Shown here piece after piece: positions 7,806-18,000 of a stretch of 64,000 nucleotides of DNA; the stretch's first letter is position 1; the number at the start of each line of letters is the position of its first letter. Made by a program: the position numbers and the translations under genes. This stretch comes from Pseudomonas sp. QTF5 (GTDB taxonomy: Bacteria > Pseudomonadota > Gammaproteobacteria > Pseudomonadales > Pseudomonadaceae): contig NZ_AZRW02000005.1 of assembly GCF_000512695.2 (NCBI RefSeq), forward strand, positions 62,001-126,000, read 5' to 3'. The notes below the pieces were generated by a model. It ran no database searches. It was not told the origin of the DNA and saw only the letters and a list, made by a program, of their open reading frames with translations.

Positions 7806-9965
7806 CTAAACCGTCGCAGAGCCGACACGGCCCTTGCGCAATGCATCGATGACAGCTTCTTTCGGGCCGTCGGCGACGATCCGCCCGTTGTCCAGCACCA
7901 CCAACCGGTCCACCAGGCTGAGCATCGAGGTGCGATGAGTGACCAGCAGCAGGGTTTTGCCTTGAATCCAGCCGTGGAGTTTTTGCCGCAGGACGTCTTC
8001 GCTACTGTTGTCCATGGCGCTGGTGGGTTCGTCGAGCAGCATGATCGGCGGGTCGAGCAACAAGGCCCGCGCCAGCAACACCGCTTGCCGTTGACCGCCC
8101 GACAGCAACTGACCGCGTTCACCCACCGGCCGGTCGAAGCCTTGGGGATGTTGACGAGCCAACTCGGTGACGCCGGTCAGTTCGGCGACTTCAAGCATCC
8201 GGGCATCGCTGATGTAGCGCGCGCCGAGGGTAAGGTTGTCGCGCAGGCTGCCGGCCAGCAGCGGCAGGTCGTGGGCGACATAGCCGATCTGTTGACGCAG
8301 GTCGGCGACGTCCAGTTGCCGCAGGTCCAGGCCATCGAGCAGCAACTGGCCTTCTTCCGGCGCATAGAAACCCATCACCAGCCGCGCCAATGTGCTTTTG
8401 CCCGAGCCGCTGCGGCCGATGATGCCGATCCGTTCGCCGGGTTTCATGCTGAAGCTGACGTTGGCCAGGGCCGGAGCATTCTGGCCGTTGTAGTGAAAGG
8501 TCACGCCGCTGACATCCAGTGCGCCTTGCAATTGCGTGCGCTCCAGCGGCCGCTGTTTGGCGTCACGTTCTTGCGGCAACGACATCAGCGCATCGGTGCT
8601 TTTCATGGTCAATTGCGCTTGCTGATAACGGGTGATCAGCCCGGCGATCTGCCCCAACGGCGCGAGCACGCGACTGCCGAGCATGTAGGTCGCCACCAGC
8701 GCGCCGACGCTGAGGTTGCCGGCGATGATGCTGTAGACCCCGGCGACGATGGTCGCCATGCCAGAGAATTGCTGAATGAACAGCGTGCCGTTGGTGGCCA
8801 GCGCCGAGAGGTTGCGCGCATGGCTGTCGAGGCGGGTGAGGGCGCCATGGGTGCTTTCCCATTTGTGTTGGCGTTCGCTTTCGGCGCTGCACGCCTTGAG
8901 GGTTTCCAGGCCGCCGAGGGTTTCGATCAGCAGAGCCTGGCGTTCGGCACCGAGGCTAAGACTCTTCTGCACGGTGTCGCGCAGACGTGCCTGGATCACC
9001 ATGGCAAAGATGATCGTGATGGGGAAGGCCAACAGCGGAATCACCACCAGCCAGCCGCCGAGCAGGCCGATCACCACCAGCATCAACACCGCGAAGGGCA
9101 GGTCGATCAGGCTGGTCAGCGTGACGGCGGTGAGAAATTCCCGCAGGCCCTGAAAGTCATGAATGCTCTGGGCGAAACCACCGATGGTCGCTGGCCGCGC
9201 TTTCATCGCCATGCCGGTGATGCGTTCAAACAAGGTCGCCGAAAGAATCACGTCGGTTTTCTTCCCGGCGGTGTCCAGCAAGTGCGCGCGAACCACCCGC
9301 AGCACCAGTTCGAAACCGGTGCCGATCAGCAGGCCGATCGACAGCACCCACAACGTTGAAGTGGCCTGGTTCGGCACCACCCGGTCGTAGGTCTGCATCA
9401 CGAACAGCGGCACCATCAGGCCCAGCAGGTTGATCAGAAAGCTCGCCAGAATCGCGTCGCTGTACAGCCATTTCGACAACTTCAGCGTGTCGCGAAACCA
9501 CGCTTCGACTCGCGGCACCAGCGGCGCGCGCAAGTCTTCGAGTTCATGCCGCGGCCGGGCGAACAAAGCCTGGCCGCTGTAGTTGGCGGCCAGCTCGTCC
9601 GTGCTGACCCATTGTTCTCCGCCGTCGGCTTCGCTCGGCAGAATCAGCGCCTGACCGTCATCGCCCAAGCGACGCAAGACCGCGCAGCGGCCATGGTTGA
9701 GGATCAGCATCACAGGCAGGTTGAGCGCGGAAATTTCTCCCAGCTCACGGCGCAACACACGCGCCTGCAAACTGGCCCGGGCCGCTGCGCGCGGCAGCAG
9801 GTCCAGGCTCAAGCGTTGGTGTGCCATTGGCAGCCCAGCACTCAGGCTGGCGCGACTGACCGTCGCGCCATGAAGTTTGCAGAGGATCAACAGACCGTCC
9901 AGAAGCGGGTCATCGAAGCTCAGACGCGGATCGACGCCAGTGTTGCCTGTTTCCATGCTGGTCAT
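7806..9965 (-). CDS. Type I secretion ABC transporter with C39-like domain (LapB-type)
   Basis: 719-residue exporter ATPase/permease. Residues 1-150 form a C39-peptidase-like domain in which the catalytic cysteine motif is not recognisable (only 'GLLILCKLHG' remains), so it should bind but not cut the substrate. Six membrane helices follow (about 165-440). The nucleotide-binding domain has Walker A GRSGSGKST, signature LLSGGQRQA and Walker B IMLLDEPTS. With the TolC and HlyD genes on either side it forms the secretion channel for the divergently encoded RTX adhesin. The start at 9965 (MTSMETG) or an internal ATG three codons later are both possible. Confidence 0.9.
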   Translation of the reverse strand: MTSMETGNTGVDPRLSFDDPLLDGLLILCKLHGATVSRASLSAGLPMAHQRLSLDLLPRAAARASLQARVLRRELGEISALNLPVMLILNHGRCAVLRRLGDDGQALILPSEADGGEQWVSTDELAANYSGQALFARPRHELEDLRAPLVPRVEAWFRDTLKLSKWLYSDAILASFLINLLGLMVPLFVMQTYDRVVPNQATSTLWVLSIGLLIGTGFELVLRVVRAHLLDTAGKKTDVILSATLFERITGMAMKARPATIGGFAQSIHDFQGLREFLTAVTLTSLIDLPFAVLMLVVIGLLGGWLVVIPLLAFPITIIFAMVIQARLRDTVQKSLSLGAERQALLIETLGGLETLKACSAESERQHKWESTHGALTRLDSHARNLSALATNGTLFIQQFSGMATIVAGVYSIIAGNLSVGALVATYMLGSRVLAPLGQIAGLITRYQQAQLTMKSTDALMSLPQERDAKQRPLERTQLQGALDVSGVTFHYNGQNAPALANVSFSMKPGERIGIIGRSGSGKSTLARLVMGFYAPEEGQLLLDGLDLRQLDVADLRQQIGYVAHDLPLLAGSLRDNLTLGARYISDARMLEVAELTGVTELARQHPQGFDRPVGERGQLLSGGQRQAVLLARALLLDPPIMLLDEPTSAMDNSSEDVLRQKLHGWIQGKTLLLVTHRTSMLSLVDRLVVLDNGRIVADGPKEAVIDALRKGRVGSATV

Positions 9966-9973
9966 ATTGATTG

Positions 9974-10088
9974 CCTGTGGCGAGGGAGCTTGCTCCCGCT
10001 TGAGTGCGCAGCACTCACACTGTCTTCATCTTCAAACGGTGTTCGGGGTTGCTGCGCAACCCAGCGGGAGCAAGCTCCCTCGCCACAA
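9974..10088. repeat. REP pair between the TolC and ABC genes
   Basis: Inverted arms with the core TGTGGCGAGGGAGCTTGCTC near 9975-10000 and 10062-10087. Together with 7625-7780, it means both gaps within this three-gene secretion operon carry the same REP family. Confidence 0.85.
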
Positions 10089-10106
10089 TTGGTCACGTCG
10101 GGGACT

Positions 10107-11465
10107 TCATTTCAGTTCAGGCAAGCGAGCTTCGTTTTTCACTTCGGTGGAGGCGATCGCATCAGCGGGCAGCACCACCCGTTGTTTGCTCAGCAACTGA
10201 CCCATGTTCGCCAGCACGCGGTACATCGAAAATTCCTCGGTGTAGCGCACTTCGGTGTAGCGGCGGTTGGCGTTGTAGAGTTCGTTTTCACTGTCGAGCA
10301 AGTCGAGCAGGGTCCGTTGACCAAGGCCGAACTGATCCTGATACGCGGCCCGCACGCGGGTGGTGGTTTCGGCATATTCACGGGCGGTCGGGGTTTGTTT
10401 CTTGGCGTTGAGCATGGCGTTCCAGGCCAGGTGAATGTTCTCGTTGAGCTGGCGCAGGGCGTTGTTGCGGATGTCCAGCGCCTGGTTGATCTGGTGCGCA
10501 TTGGAGGCCAGCCGGGCCTTGTCGCTGCCACCGCGGAACAGGTTGTAGTTCATCACCACACCCACTCGCCATTCGTTGTCGTGGCCTTCGTCGCCCTGAA
10601 TATTGTTATTCGCGCCCACCGCTGCTTCAGCATCGAAGCGAGGGTAGAACGGCGACTTGGCGACTTCATACTGGCTCTCGGCCGATTGCACATCGGCCTG
10701 GGCGGATTTCAGGTACGGGTTGTTTTCCACCATGCTCTGCTGGGCTTCCGGCAGGCTGGCGGGCAATTCGCCGCGGGTCGATGGCGGCGCTTCGAGTTCA
10801 TCGGGCATGCGCCCCACAACGCTGTAGAAATTCGTCTCGGCATCGGCCAGATCGACTTCGGCGGTGTCGAGGTTGTTTTGCGCCAGTGCCCGGCGAGCGG
10901 TGGACTGGTCGGAGTCAGCGTTGCTGCCAACCCCACGCTGGGTGCGCAGGCCGATCTGATCGTTGACCCGCATGTGCGCTTGCAGGTTGTTCTTGGCCAA
11001 GGTCACCAGTTCGCGGCGCTTGAGCACTTCGAGGTACACCTCGACGGTGCGCAGGGCCAGATCCTGGGCGGTGCCCTGAGCGTAATAGGCTCGCGAGTTG
11101 GCCACGCCTTTGGTGCGCGCGACCTCGTTGGAGGTGTTGAAACCGTCGAACAGCATCTGCCGCAGGCGCAGTTCCGATTGGGTGTAGGTGAGGATTTCGG
11201 TGTGGTGATTGCCCTGTGCCCGCGTGGTGGTGTTATCGCTGTAGCCGCGCCCGTAGCCGGCGTTCAAATCCACCGATGGATAAAAGCCCCCTTTGGCGAC
11301 TTTAATCTGCTCGTCGGCCGAGAGCCGGGCGTCGACCCGCGACGCCAGTTCCGGGTGGGTCGCAATGGTGCTCTGGATCGCCTCGGTCAATGACATCGCC
11401 TGAGCTTGAGAAGTGCAGGCCATGGCCAGCAAAATCGCGCTGCAGAGGGGGGTTAAAACGCGCAT
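10107..11465 (-). CDS. TolC-family outer membrane channel of the adhesin secretion system
   Basis: 452-residue outer membrane efflux protein with a signal peptide ending near 'SQAQA' (residues 18-23) and the duplicated long-helix/strand organisation of TolC ('SLTEAIQSTIATHPELASRV', 'QFGLGQRTLLDLLDSENELY'). The ATG at 11465 has a GGGAGAGG ribosome site; a longer in-frame start lacks the signal-peptide position. It is the first gene of the TolC-ABC-HlyD operon and is transcribed away from the adhesin gene. The equivalent genes are lapE or lapH in P. fluorescens/P. putida; which paralogue this is cannot be decided here. Confidence 0.88.
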   Translation of the reverse strand: MRVLTPLCSAILLAMACTSQAQAMSLTEAIQSTIATHPELASRVDARLSADEQIKVAKGGFYPSVDLNAGYGRGYSDNTTTRAQGNHHTEILTYTQSELRLRQMLFDGFNTSNEVARTKGVANSRAYYAQGTAQDLALRTVEVYLEVLKRRELVTLAKNNLQAHMRVNDQIGLRTQRGVGSNADSDQSTARRALAQNNLDTAEVDLADAETNFYSVVGRMPDELEAPPSTRGELPASLPEAQQSMVENNPYLKSAQADVQSAESQYEVAKSPFYPRFDAEAAVGANNNIQGDEGHDNEWRVGVVMNYNLFRGGSDKARLASNAHQINQALDIRNNALRQLNENIHLAWNAMLNAKKQTPTAREYAETTTRVRAAYQDQFGLGQRTLLDLLDSENELYNANRRYTEVRYTEEFSMYRVLANMGQLLSKQRVVLPADAIASTEVKNEARLPELK

Positions 11466-12058
11466 GGATGCCTCTCCCTGATTCCTGATGGTGTTTAGCA
11501 GAGTCGCCAAATATTTGACGTTATTTTAAAGTGAACCCGTTTCATGCTTGTTACAACAGAGCTAAGAACATCCTGAGGCGTAGCTAAGAAAAATTTTTCA
11601 TAAGAGCTATGCCAAAAAAAACTTATGCGCTCCGAAAAATCCAGCACATTGTTCAATGCGAAAGCCTTGTTTTTATGAGCTCTCAGGGGCATCGAAAGGC
11701 TTTGGAAAAGTTACATTCACTTTTCGACACAGGGCGAAGAAGTGCTGGAGGGGAGGGAAGCGAGACGGTTTAGAGACGACATTTTTTTGTCGCTCTGGTG
11801 ATTCAGAACCGTTACGCATTGTTCGCAGGCCGGTTATTTTGGAAGTGGACCCCGATGCCGTTGATTGCAGAGGGTTTTATCCCGATCCAGAAATTACCCT
11901 CGCGAGCGACACGCCTGGCGAGAGAGTCGGGAGGCGGCGGTTTACGTCAGGTAAACGCTTTCTCGGCAAACGATCCGCCAGGCCAACCTGCTTGAACCAT
12001 GAGCACGTTCTTCGCGCAAACAGGATGCCGACAGCAGTTGGCAGCGGAGGAAATGCAC
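11466..12058. other. Intergenic promoter region between the secretion operon and the adhesin gene
   Basis: 593 bp without a convincing gene. The left half (about 11500-11680) is AT-rich compared with its surroundings, has GAAAAATTTTTC at about 11586 and a repeated AGCTAAGA; such AT-rich stretches often bind H-NS-like MvaT/MvaU. It must contain both divergent promoters, but no unambiguous -35/-10, sigma-54 or FleQ site was identified. The open frame on the plus strand near 11656-12087 has no family resemblance and overlaps the adhesin start, so it was not called. Confidence 0.5.
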
Positions 12059-15000
12059 ATGGCAACGCTCATCGGTATCGTCAGTAAGGTCATCGGTCAG
12101 GTGTACGCAGTGGCGGGTGATGGCACGCGACGCACCCTGGTCGAGGGCGATCGGCTGTTTGCCGGCGAGCAGCTGGTCACCGGGGCCGAAGGCGCGGTGG
12201 CGGTGCAGTTGAAAAATGGCCAGGAGTTGACCCTGGGGCGTGACAGCAGTATGCCGATGACGGCGCAGTTATTGGCTCATCAGGCCCCGCATGCGCAGGC
12301 CGCCGAGGTGGTGGCGCCCAGCCAGGCGCAACTGACCGATGTCGAGCAACTGCAAAAAGCCATTGCCGCCGGCGCCGACCCGACCCAGACCGGTGAGGCC
12401 ACCGCCGCCGGGCCAGGCGCCACGGGCGCGCCGGGTGGATTGGGTGGCGGTCATAGTTTTGTGTTGCTGGAGGAAGTGGGGGGCCGGGTTGATCCCACGA
12501 TTGGTTTCTCCACCGCGGGCTTCAACGGTATTCCCGAATTCCCCCTGGAACGCCGGGACCCGGACAACGGCGACAACGGTGCAGGAGGTGCAGGAGGTAC
12601 AGGCGCGCTGAATAACCCGGTCACCCTCATTGGCCTGTCGGTGGCGGGGGGCGAGCTGACCCTCAATGAAGCCCACCTGGCGGACGGTTCGGCCAGCAAC
12701 CCCGGAGCGCTGATTCAAAACGGCACCTTCACAGTCATTGCGGCAGACGGGCTGACCAGCCTGAGCATCGGCGGGATCAACGTGATCAGTGGCGGTGTGC
12801 CCGCCGGTTTTCCGCAGTCGATCACCACTCAACTGGGCAACACCCTGACGATCACCGGCTACAACCCGGCCACTGGCGTGGTGAGTTATAGCTACACCCT
12901 GGTCGGCAACGAAACCCACTCGGCTGGTGACGGTGCCAACAATCTCAGTGAACAGTTCACCGTGGTCGCGAGTGACAGCAACGGCGATACCGCCACCGGT
13001 TCGCTGGACGTCAACATCACCGACGATGTGCCCAAAGCCATCGACGACACCAATGCCAATAGCGCCTCGGAAACCCTGCTGACCCTGACCGGCAGCGTGC
13101 TGCCCAATGACCTTCAGGGCGCCGACCGCATTGCCACCGGCCCTGACAGCGGGCCGATTATCGGCGGCACATTCAACGGGACTTACGGCACCTTGGTGCT
13201 CAACGCCAATGGCACGTACACCTACACCCTGAACACCAGCGATGCGGACTTCAAAGCCCTGAACGGTGGTGGCAACGCTACCGAGAGTTTCGTCTACACC
13301 CTCACCGATTCCGATGGCGATACCAGCACTGCGACGCTGGTGCTGAACATCCATAACAACGATGACCCGGTGACCCTCGATGGGCTGAACGTCAACGGCG
13401 GCGAACTCACCGTTTATGAGAAAAACCTCAGCGACGGTACCAGCCCCAACACACCGGCCTTGACCCAGAGCGGCACCTTCACCGTCACCGCCCTCGACGG
13501 TTTGCAAACCCTGACCGTGGGCGGCATCGCGGTAGTTACTGGTGGCGTGGCCGCCGGCTTCCCGCAATCGATTGTCACTGCACTCGGCAATACGCTGACC
13601 ATCACCGGTTTCAACGGCACGACTGGCGTGGTCAGCTACAGCTACACCCTGGTGGATAACGAAACCCACCCGAACGCCAACGGCACCAACAGCATCACCG
13701 AGAACCTCAACGTCGTCGCCGCCGACGTCGATGGCAGCACGGCATTGGGTCAGATCAACGTCAACATCGTCGATGACTTGCCCACCGCCAATCCTGATCT
13801 CGCCACGATCGCCGAGGGCGCAACGGCCTCGGGCAACGTGCTGAATAATGACGTCGGTGGCGCCGACGGCCCGGCACTCAGTGGTGCGGTGGTCGGCGTG
13901 CGTGCCGGCAGCGACACCTCGACCTCGGCCATCGGTGGCTTGAACACTCAAATCAACGGCACCTATGGCTACCTGACTCTGGATGCCAGCGGCAACGCCG
14001 TGTACCACAGCAATCCGAACTCGGTCAGTGCGCCCGGCGCCACGGATGTGTTCACCTACACCGTGCGCGATGCCGACGGCGATGAAAGCACCACGACCAT
14101 CACCATTAACGTGGCCGATTGCACCCTCGTGGCGGCCAGCGATAGCGACGTGACGGTTAACGAAAAATCCCTGGATTTGACCAAGGATGGCCAGGACCTG
14201 GTGGCGGGCACGACCACCGGCAGCGAGCCAGGCAGCACCGGCGAAACTGCTTCCGGCACGTTGGTCGGCTCCGTCACCGGCGCCACTGGCGCGATCACCT
14301 ACACCCTGGTCGGCAGCGCCACCGGGACTTATGGGCAAATCCTGCTCAACCCCGACGGTAGCTACACCTACACCCTGACCTCCGCACCAACGACCACACC
14401 CAACGCCAACGACGGGCCGAATACCCTGAGTGAAAGCTTCACCTACCAAGCCACCGATCCTCTCGGAAACAGCGTCACCAGTACCATCGTGATCAGCATC
14501 GTCGATGACGTACCCACCGCTCACGCCGATGCGGTCTCGGTGGTAGAGGGTGGAACGGTCAGCGGGAATGTGCTGGGCAATGATGTGTTCGGTGCTGACG
14601 GCCCTGCATCGAGTGGTGCAGTGGTCGGCGTGCGCGCCGGCAGCGACACCTCCACCTCGGCCATCGGCGGTCTGAACACTCAAATCGACGGCACCTATGG
14701 CTATCTGACCCTGGATGCCAATGGCAACGCCGTGTACCACAGCAACCCGAACTCGGTCAGCGCGCCGGGCGCCACGGATGTGTTCACCTACACCGTGCGC
14801 GATGGTGATGGCGATGAAAGCACCACGACCCTCACCATTGATGTGTCCAACTGCTCCCTCGTAGTGGCCCCCGATACCGACGTGACGGTTCACGAAAAAG
14901 CCCTGGATTTGACCCTGGATGGTCAGGACCTGGCAGCAGGCACGGTTACCGGCAGTGAGCCTGACAATACCGGCGAAACCGCCAGCGGCACCTTGGTTGG

Positions 15001-18000
15001 CTCCATCACCGGCGCCACTGGCGCGATCAATTACACGTTGGTCGGTAGCACCACTGGGAGCTATGGGAAAATCCTGCTCAACCCGGATGGCAGCTACACC
15101 TACACGCTGACGTCCGCACCAGCGACCACGCCCCATGCCAACGATGGGCCGAATACCCTGAACGATAGTTTCACCTATCAAGCCACCGATGCGCTGGGCA
15201 ACAGCGTCACCAGCACCATCGTGATCACCATCGTTGATGACGTGCCGACGGCTCACTGCGATTCAGTCTCGGTGGTAGAGGGCGGTACGGTCAGCGGGAA
15301 TGTGCTGCACAACGATGTGTTCGGTGCTGACGGCCCGGCATTGGGAGGTGCAGTGGTCGGCGTGCGCGCCGGCAGCGACACTTCGACCTCGGCCATGGGC
15401 GGTTTGAACACGCAAATCAACGGCACCTACGGCTACCTGATTCTGGATGCCAACGGCAACGCCGTGTACCACAGCAATCCGAACTCGGTCGGCGAGCCGG
15501 GCGCCATGGATGTGTTCACCTACACCGTGCGCGATGCTGATGGCGATGAAAGCACCACGACCCTGACCATCGACGTGTCCAACAACTGCCTCGTAACAGT
15601 CACCGATACCGACGTGACCGTCTACGAAAAAGCCCTGGACTTAACCAAGGACGGCCTGGATCTGGCGGCGGGCAACGTCACTGGCAGCGAGTCTGGCAAC
15701 ACCGGTGAAACCGGCTCCGGTACGCTGGTCGGTGCGGTCACCGGCGCCAGCGGCGCGATCACTTACACCCTGGTCGGCAGCGCCACCGGAACCTACGGGC
15801 AGATCCTGCTCAACCCCGACGGTAGCTACACCTACACCCTGACCTCGGCGCCGAAAACTTCGCCCAACGCCAACGACGGCGCGAACACCCTGAACGAAAG
15901 CTTCACCTACACCGCCACCGATTCGGTGGGCAACAGCACCACCGGCACCCTTGTAGTCAACATCGTCGATGACGTGCCGCCTGACGCCGTCGCCTCGGGC
16001 CGTTCGGTGCCCGCGGTGCAGATCGACTCCAACCTGCTGCTGGTGATCGACGTGTCCGGGAGCATGGACGACCCCTCCGGCGTGTCGGGGCTGTCGCGAC
16101 TGGAACTGGCCAAGCAGGCGATCAGCGCCTTGCTCGACAAATATGATGACCTCGGCGATGTGAAAGTGAAGATCGTCACCTTCAGCAGCAGCGCTACGGA
16201 CCAAAGCTCGGTGTGGGTCGACGTGGCAACCGCCAAGTTGCTCATCGCTACACTGACGGCGGGCGGCGGGACCAATTACGACGCAGCCGTGGCGACCATG
16301 CAAAGTGCGTTCGACACCACGGGCAAACTCATCGGGGCGCAGAACGTCGGCTACTTCTTCTCCGATGGCAAACCCAACGAAGGCGACATCGGCACCGCGG
16401 ACGAGATCGCCCTCAAAGCCTTCCTCGACGCCAATGGCATCAAGAACTACGCCATCGGCCTCGGTAGCGGTGTCAGTAACGACAGCCTCGATCCAGTGGC
16501 TTATGACGGCAGTACGCACACCGACACCAATGCCGTGGCGGTGACCGACCTCAATCAACTCAACTCGGTACTCTCGGGCACCGTGCAAGGCGCGCCGGTC
16601 ACCGGCTTGCTGCTGGGCGAGGGCGAGGGCGGTACGTTCGGCGCCGATGGCGGCTTCATCAAAACCATCACCGTCGATGGCACCACCTATACCTATGATC
16701 CAAAAGCCAACAACAATCAGGGTTCGCTGAACTTCAGCGGCGGCGCCAACCACGGCACGTTCAACACCGCCAACAACACCTTGAGCATCGCCACCGACAA
16801 CAGCGGCACGCTGCTGGTGAACCTCGACACCGGCGAGTACACCTACACCTCGCAGACAACCACAGCCGTGGCGATCAGCGAAAACATCGGCTTCACCGCC
16901 AGCGACAACGACGGCGATCTGGCCAGCTCAACGCTGGTGATCAACGTGATTCCGAACACGCCACCGGGGGCGGTCGATGACCACGTGATCACCAACGTGC
17001 TGTCGGGCAGCATTGTGCTGCCGGGCGAATTGCTGCTGGCCAATGACACCGACGTCAATGGCGATGCGCTCACGGCATCGCCGACCACCTTCAACACCGG
17101 ATGGGGGGGCAAGGGCGCAGACTTCATCGGTACCCACTCGAGCTTCAGCTTCACTGGTAATAACGTCCAGGCAGTCACCATTGCCCGTAGCGCATTTGTC
17201 GCCAACACCGCGGCCATGACGGCGGTGCTGGTGGTCAGTGGGGCGCTGGGCTCGGTCAGTAACAACAACACCAATGACGAGGATCTCATCACCGTCAACC
17301 TCAAACAGGGGGAAACCCTCAACCTGGACCACAACCTGGCGGCCGGCCGCATCACCCTGGAGTACTCGGTCAACGGCGGGGCTTTCACTGCCATCGCCGA
17401 CGGCCAGACCATCACCGCCACGGCGGACGGCACGTACCGGATCCACATCATCAACATCGATGACGGTGGTCCGGGCAACAGCGGGAAGGGGGCGGAAAAC
17501 TACCAGCTGACCATGACCGTCAACTACGCCGGCGCTCAGGACAGCACTTCGGACTTCCACGGCAGCTACACCGCCAACGACAACCACGGCGGCAGCGACT
17601 CGGCCAATGTGACCATCAGCTATCAGAACGGCCATACGCTGACCGGCACTTCGGGCGACGATGTACTGGTGGCGGGCGCTGGCAACAACGTCATCAATGC
17701 CGGCGACGGCAATGATGTGCTCACCGCAGGTTCCGGCAACAACGAGATGCACGGTGGCGCCGGCAATGACTTGCTGTTCAGCGGCGTCGGCACCGACTTG
17801 CTCGATGGCGGCACCGGCAACGACACCGCGAACTACGCCCACGCCACCGCCGGGGTCACCGCCGACCTGGGCCTGCTTACCGCGCAAAACACCCTTGGCG
17901 CGGGCACTGACACCCTGACGGGCATCGAAAACCTCACCGGCTCAAACTTCAACGACAGCCTCATGGGTGACAACAACAGCAACATCATCAACGGCGGTTT

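Noticed and set aside
9546..11393. 615-codon plus-strand frame across the TolC and ABC genes
   Set aside because: It runs antisense to two well-supported genes and through a REP pair; composition is that of an antisense shadow.
11656..12087. 143-codon plus-strand frame upstream of the adhesin
   Set aside because: Low-complexity basic product without a ribosome site, overlapping the adhesin start; treated as promoter region.
12269..15256. 995-codon open frame antisense to the adhesin
   Set aside because: It mirrors the repetitive, GC-biased codon pattern of the adhesin gene; no ribosome site, no family resemblance, and its own repeats simply follow the 732-bp units.
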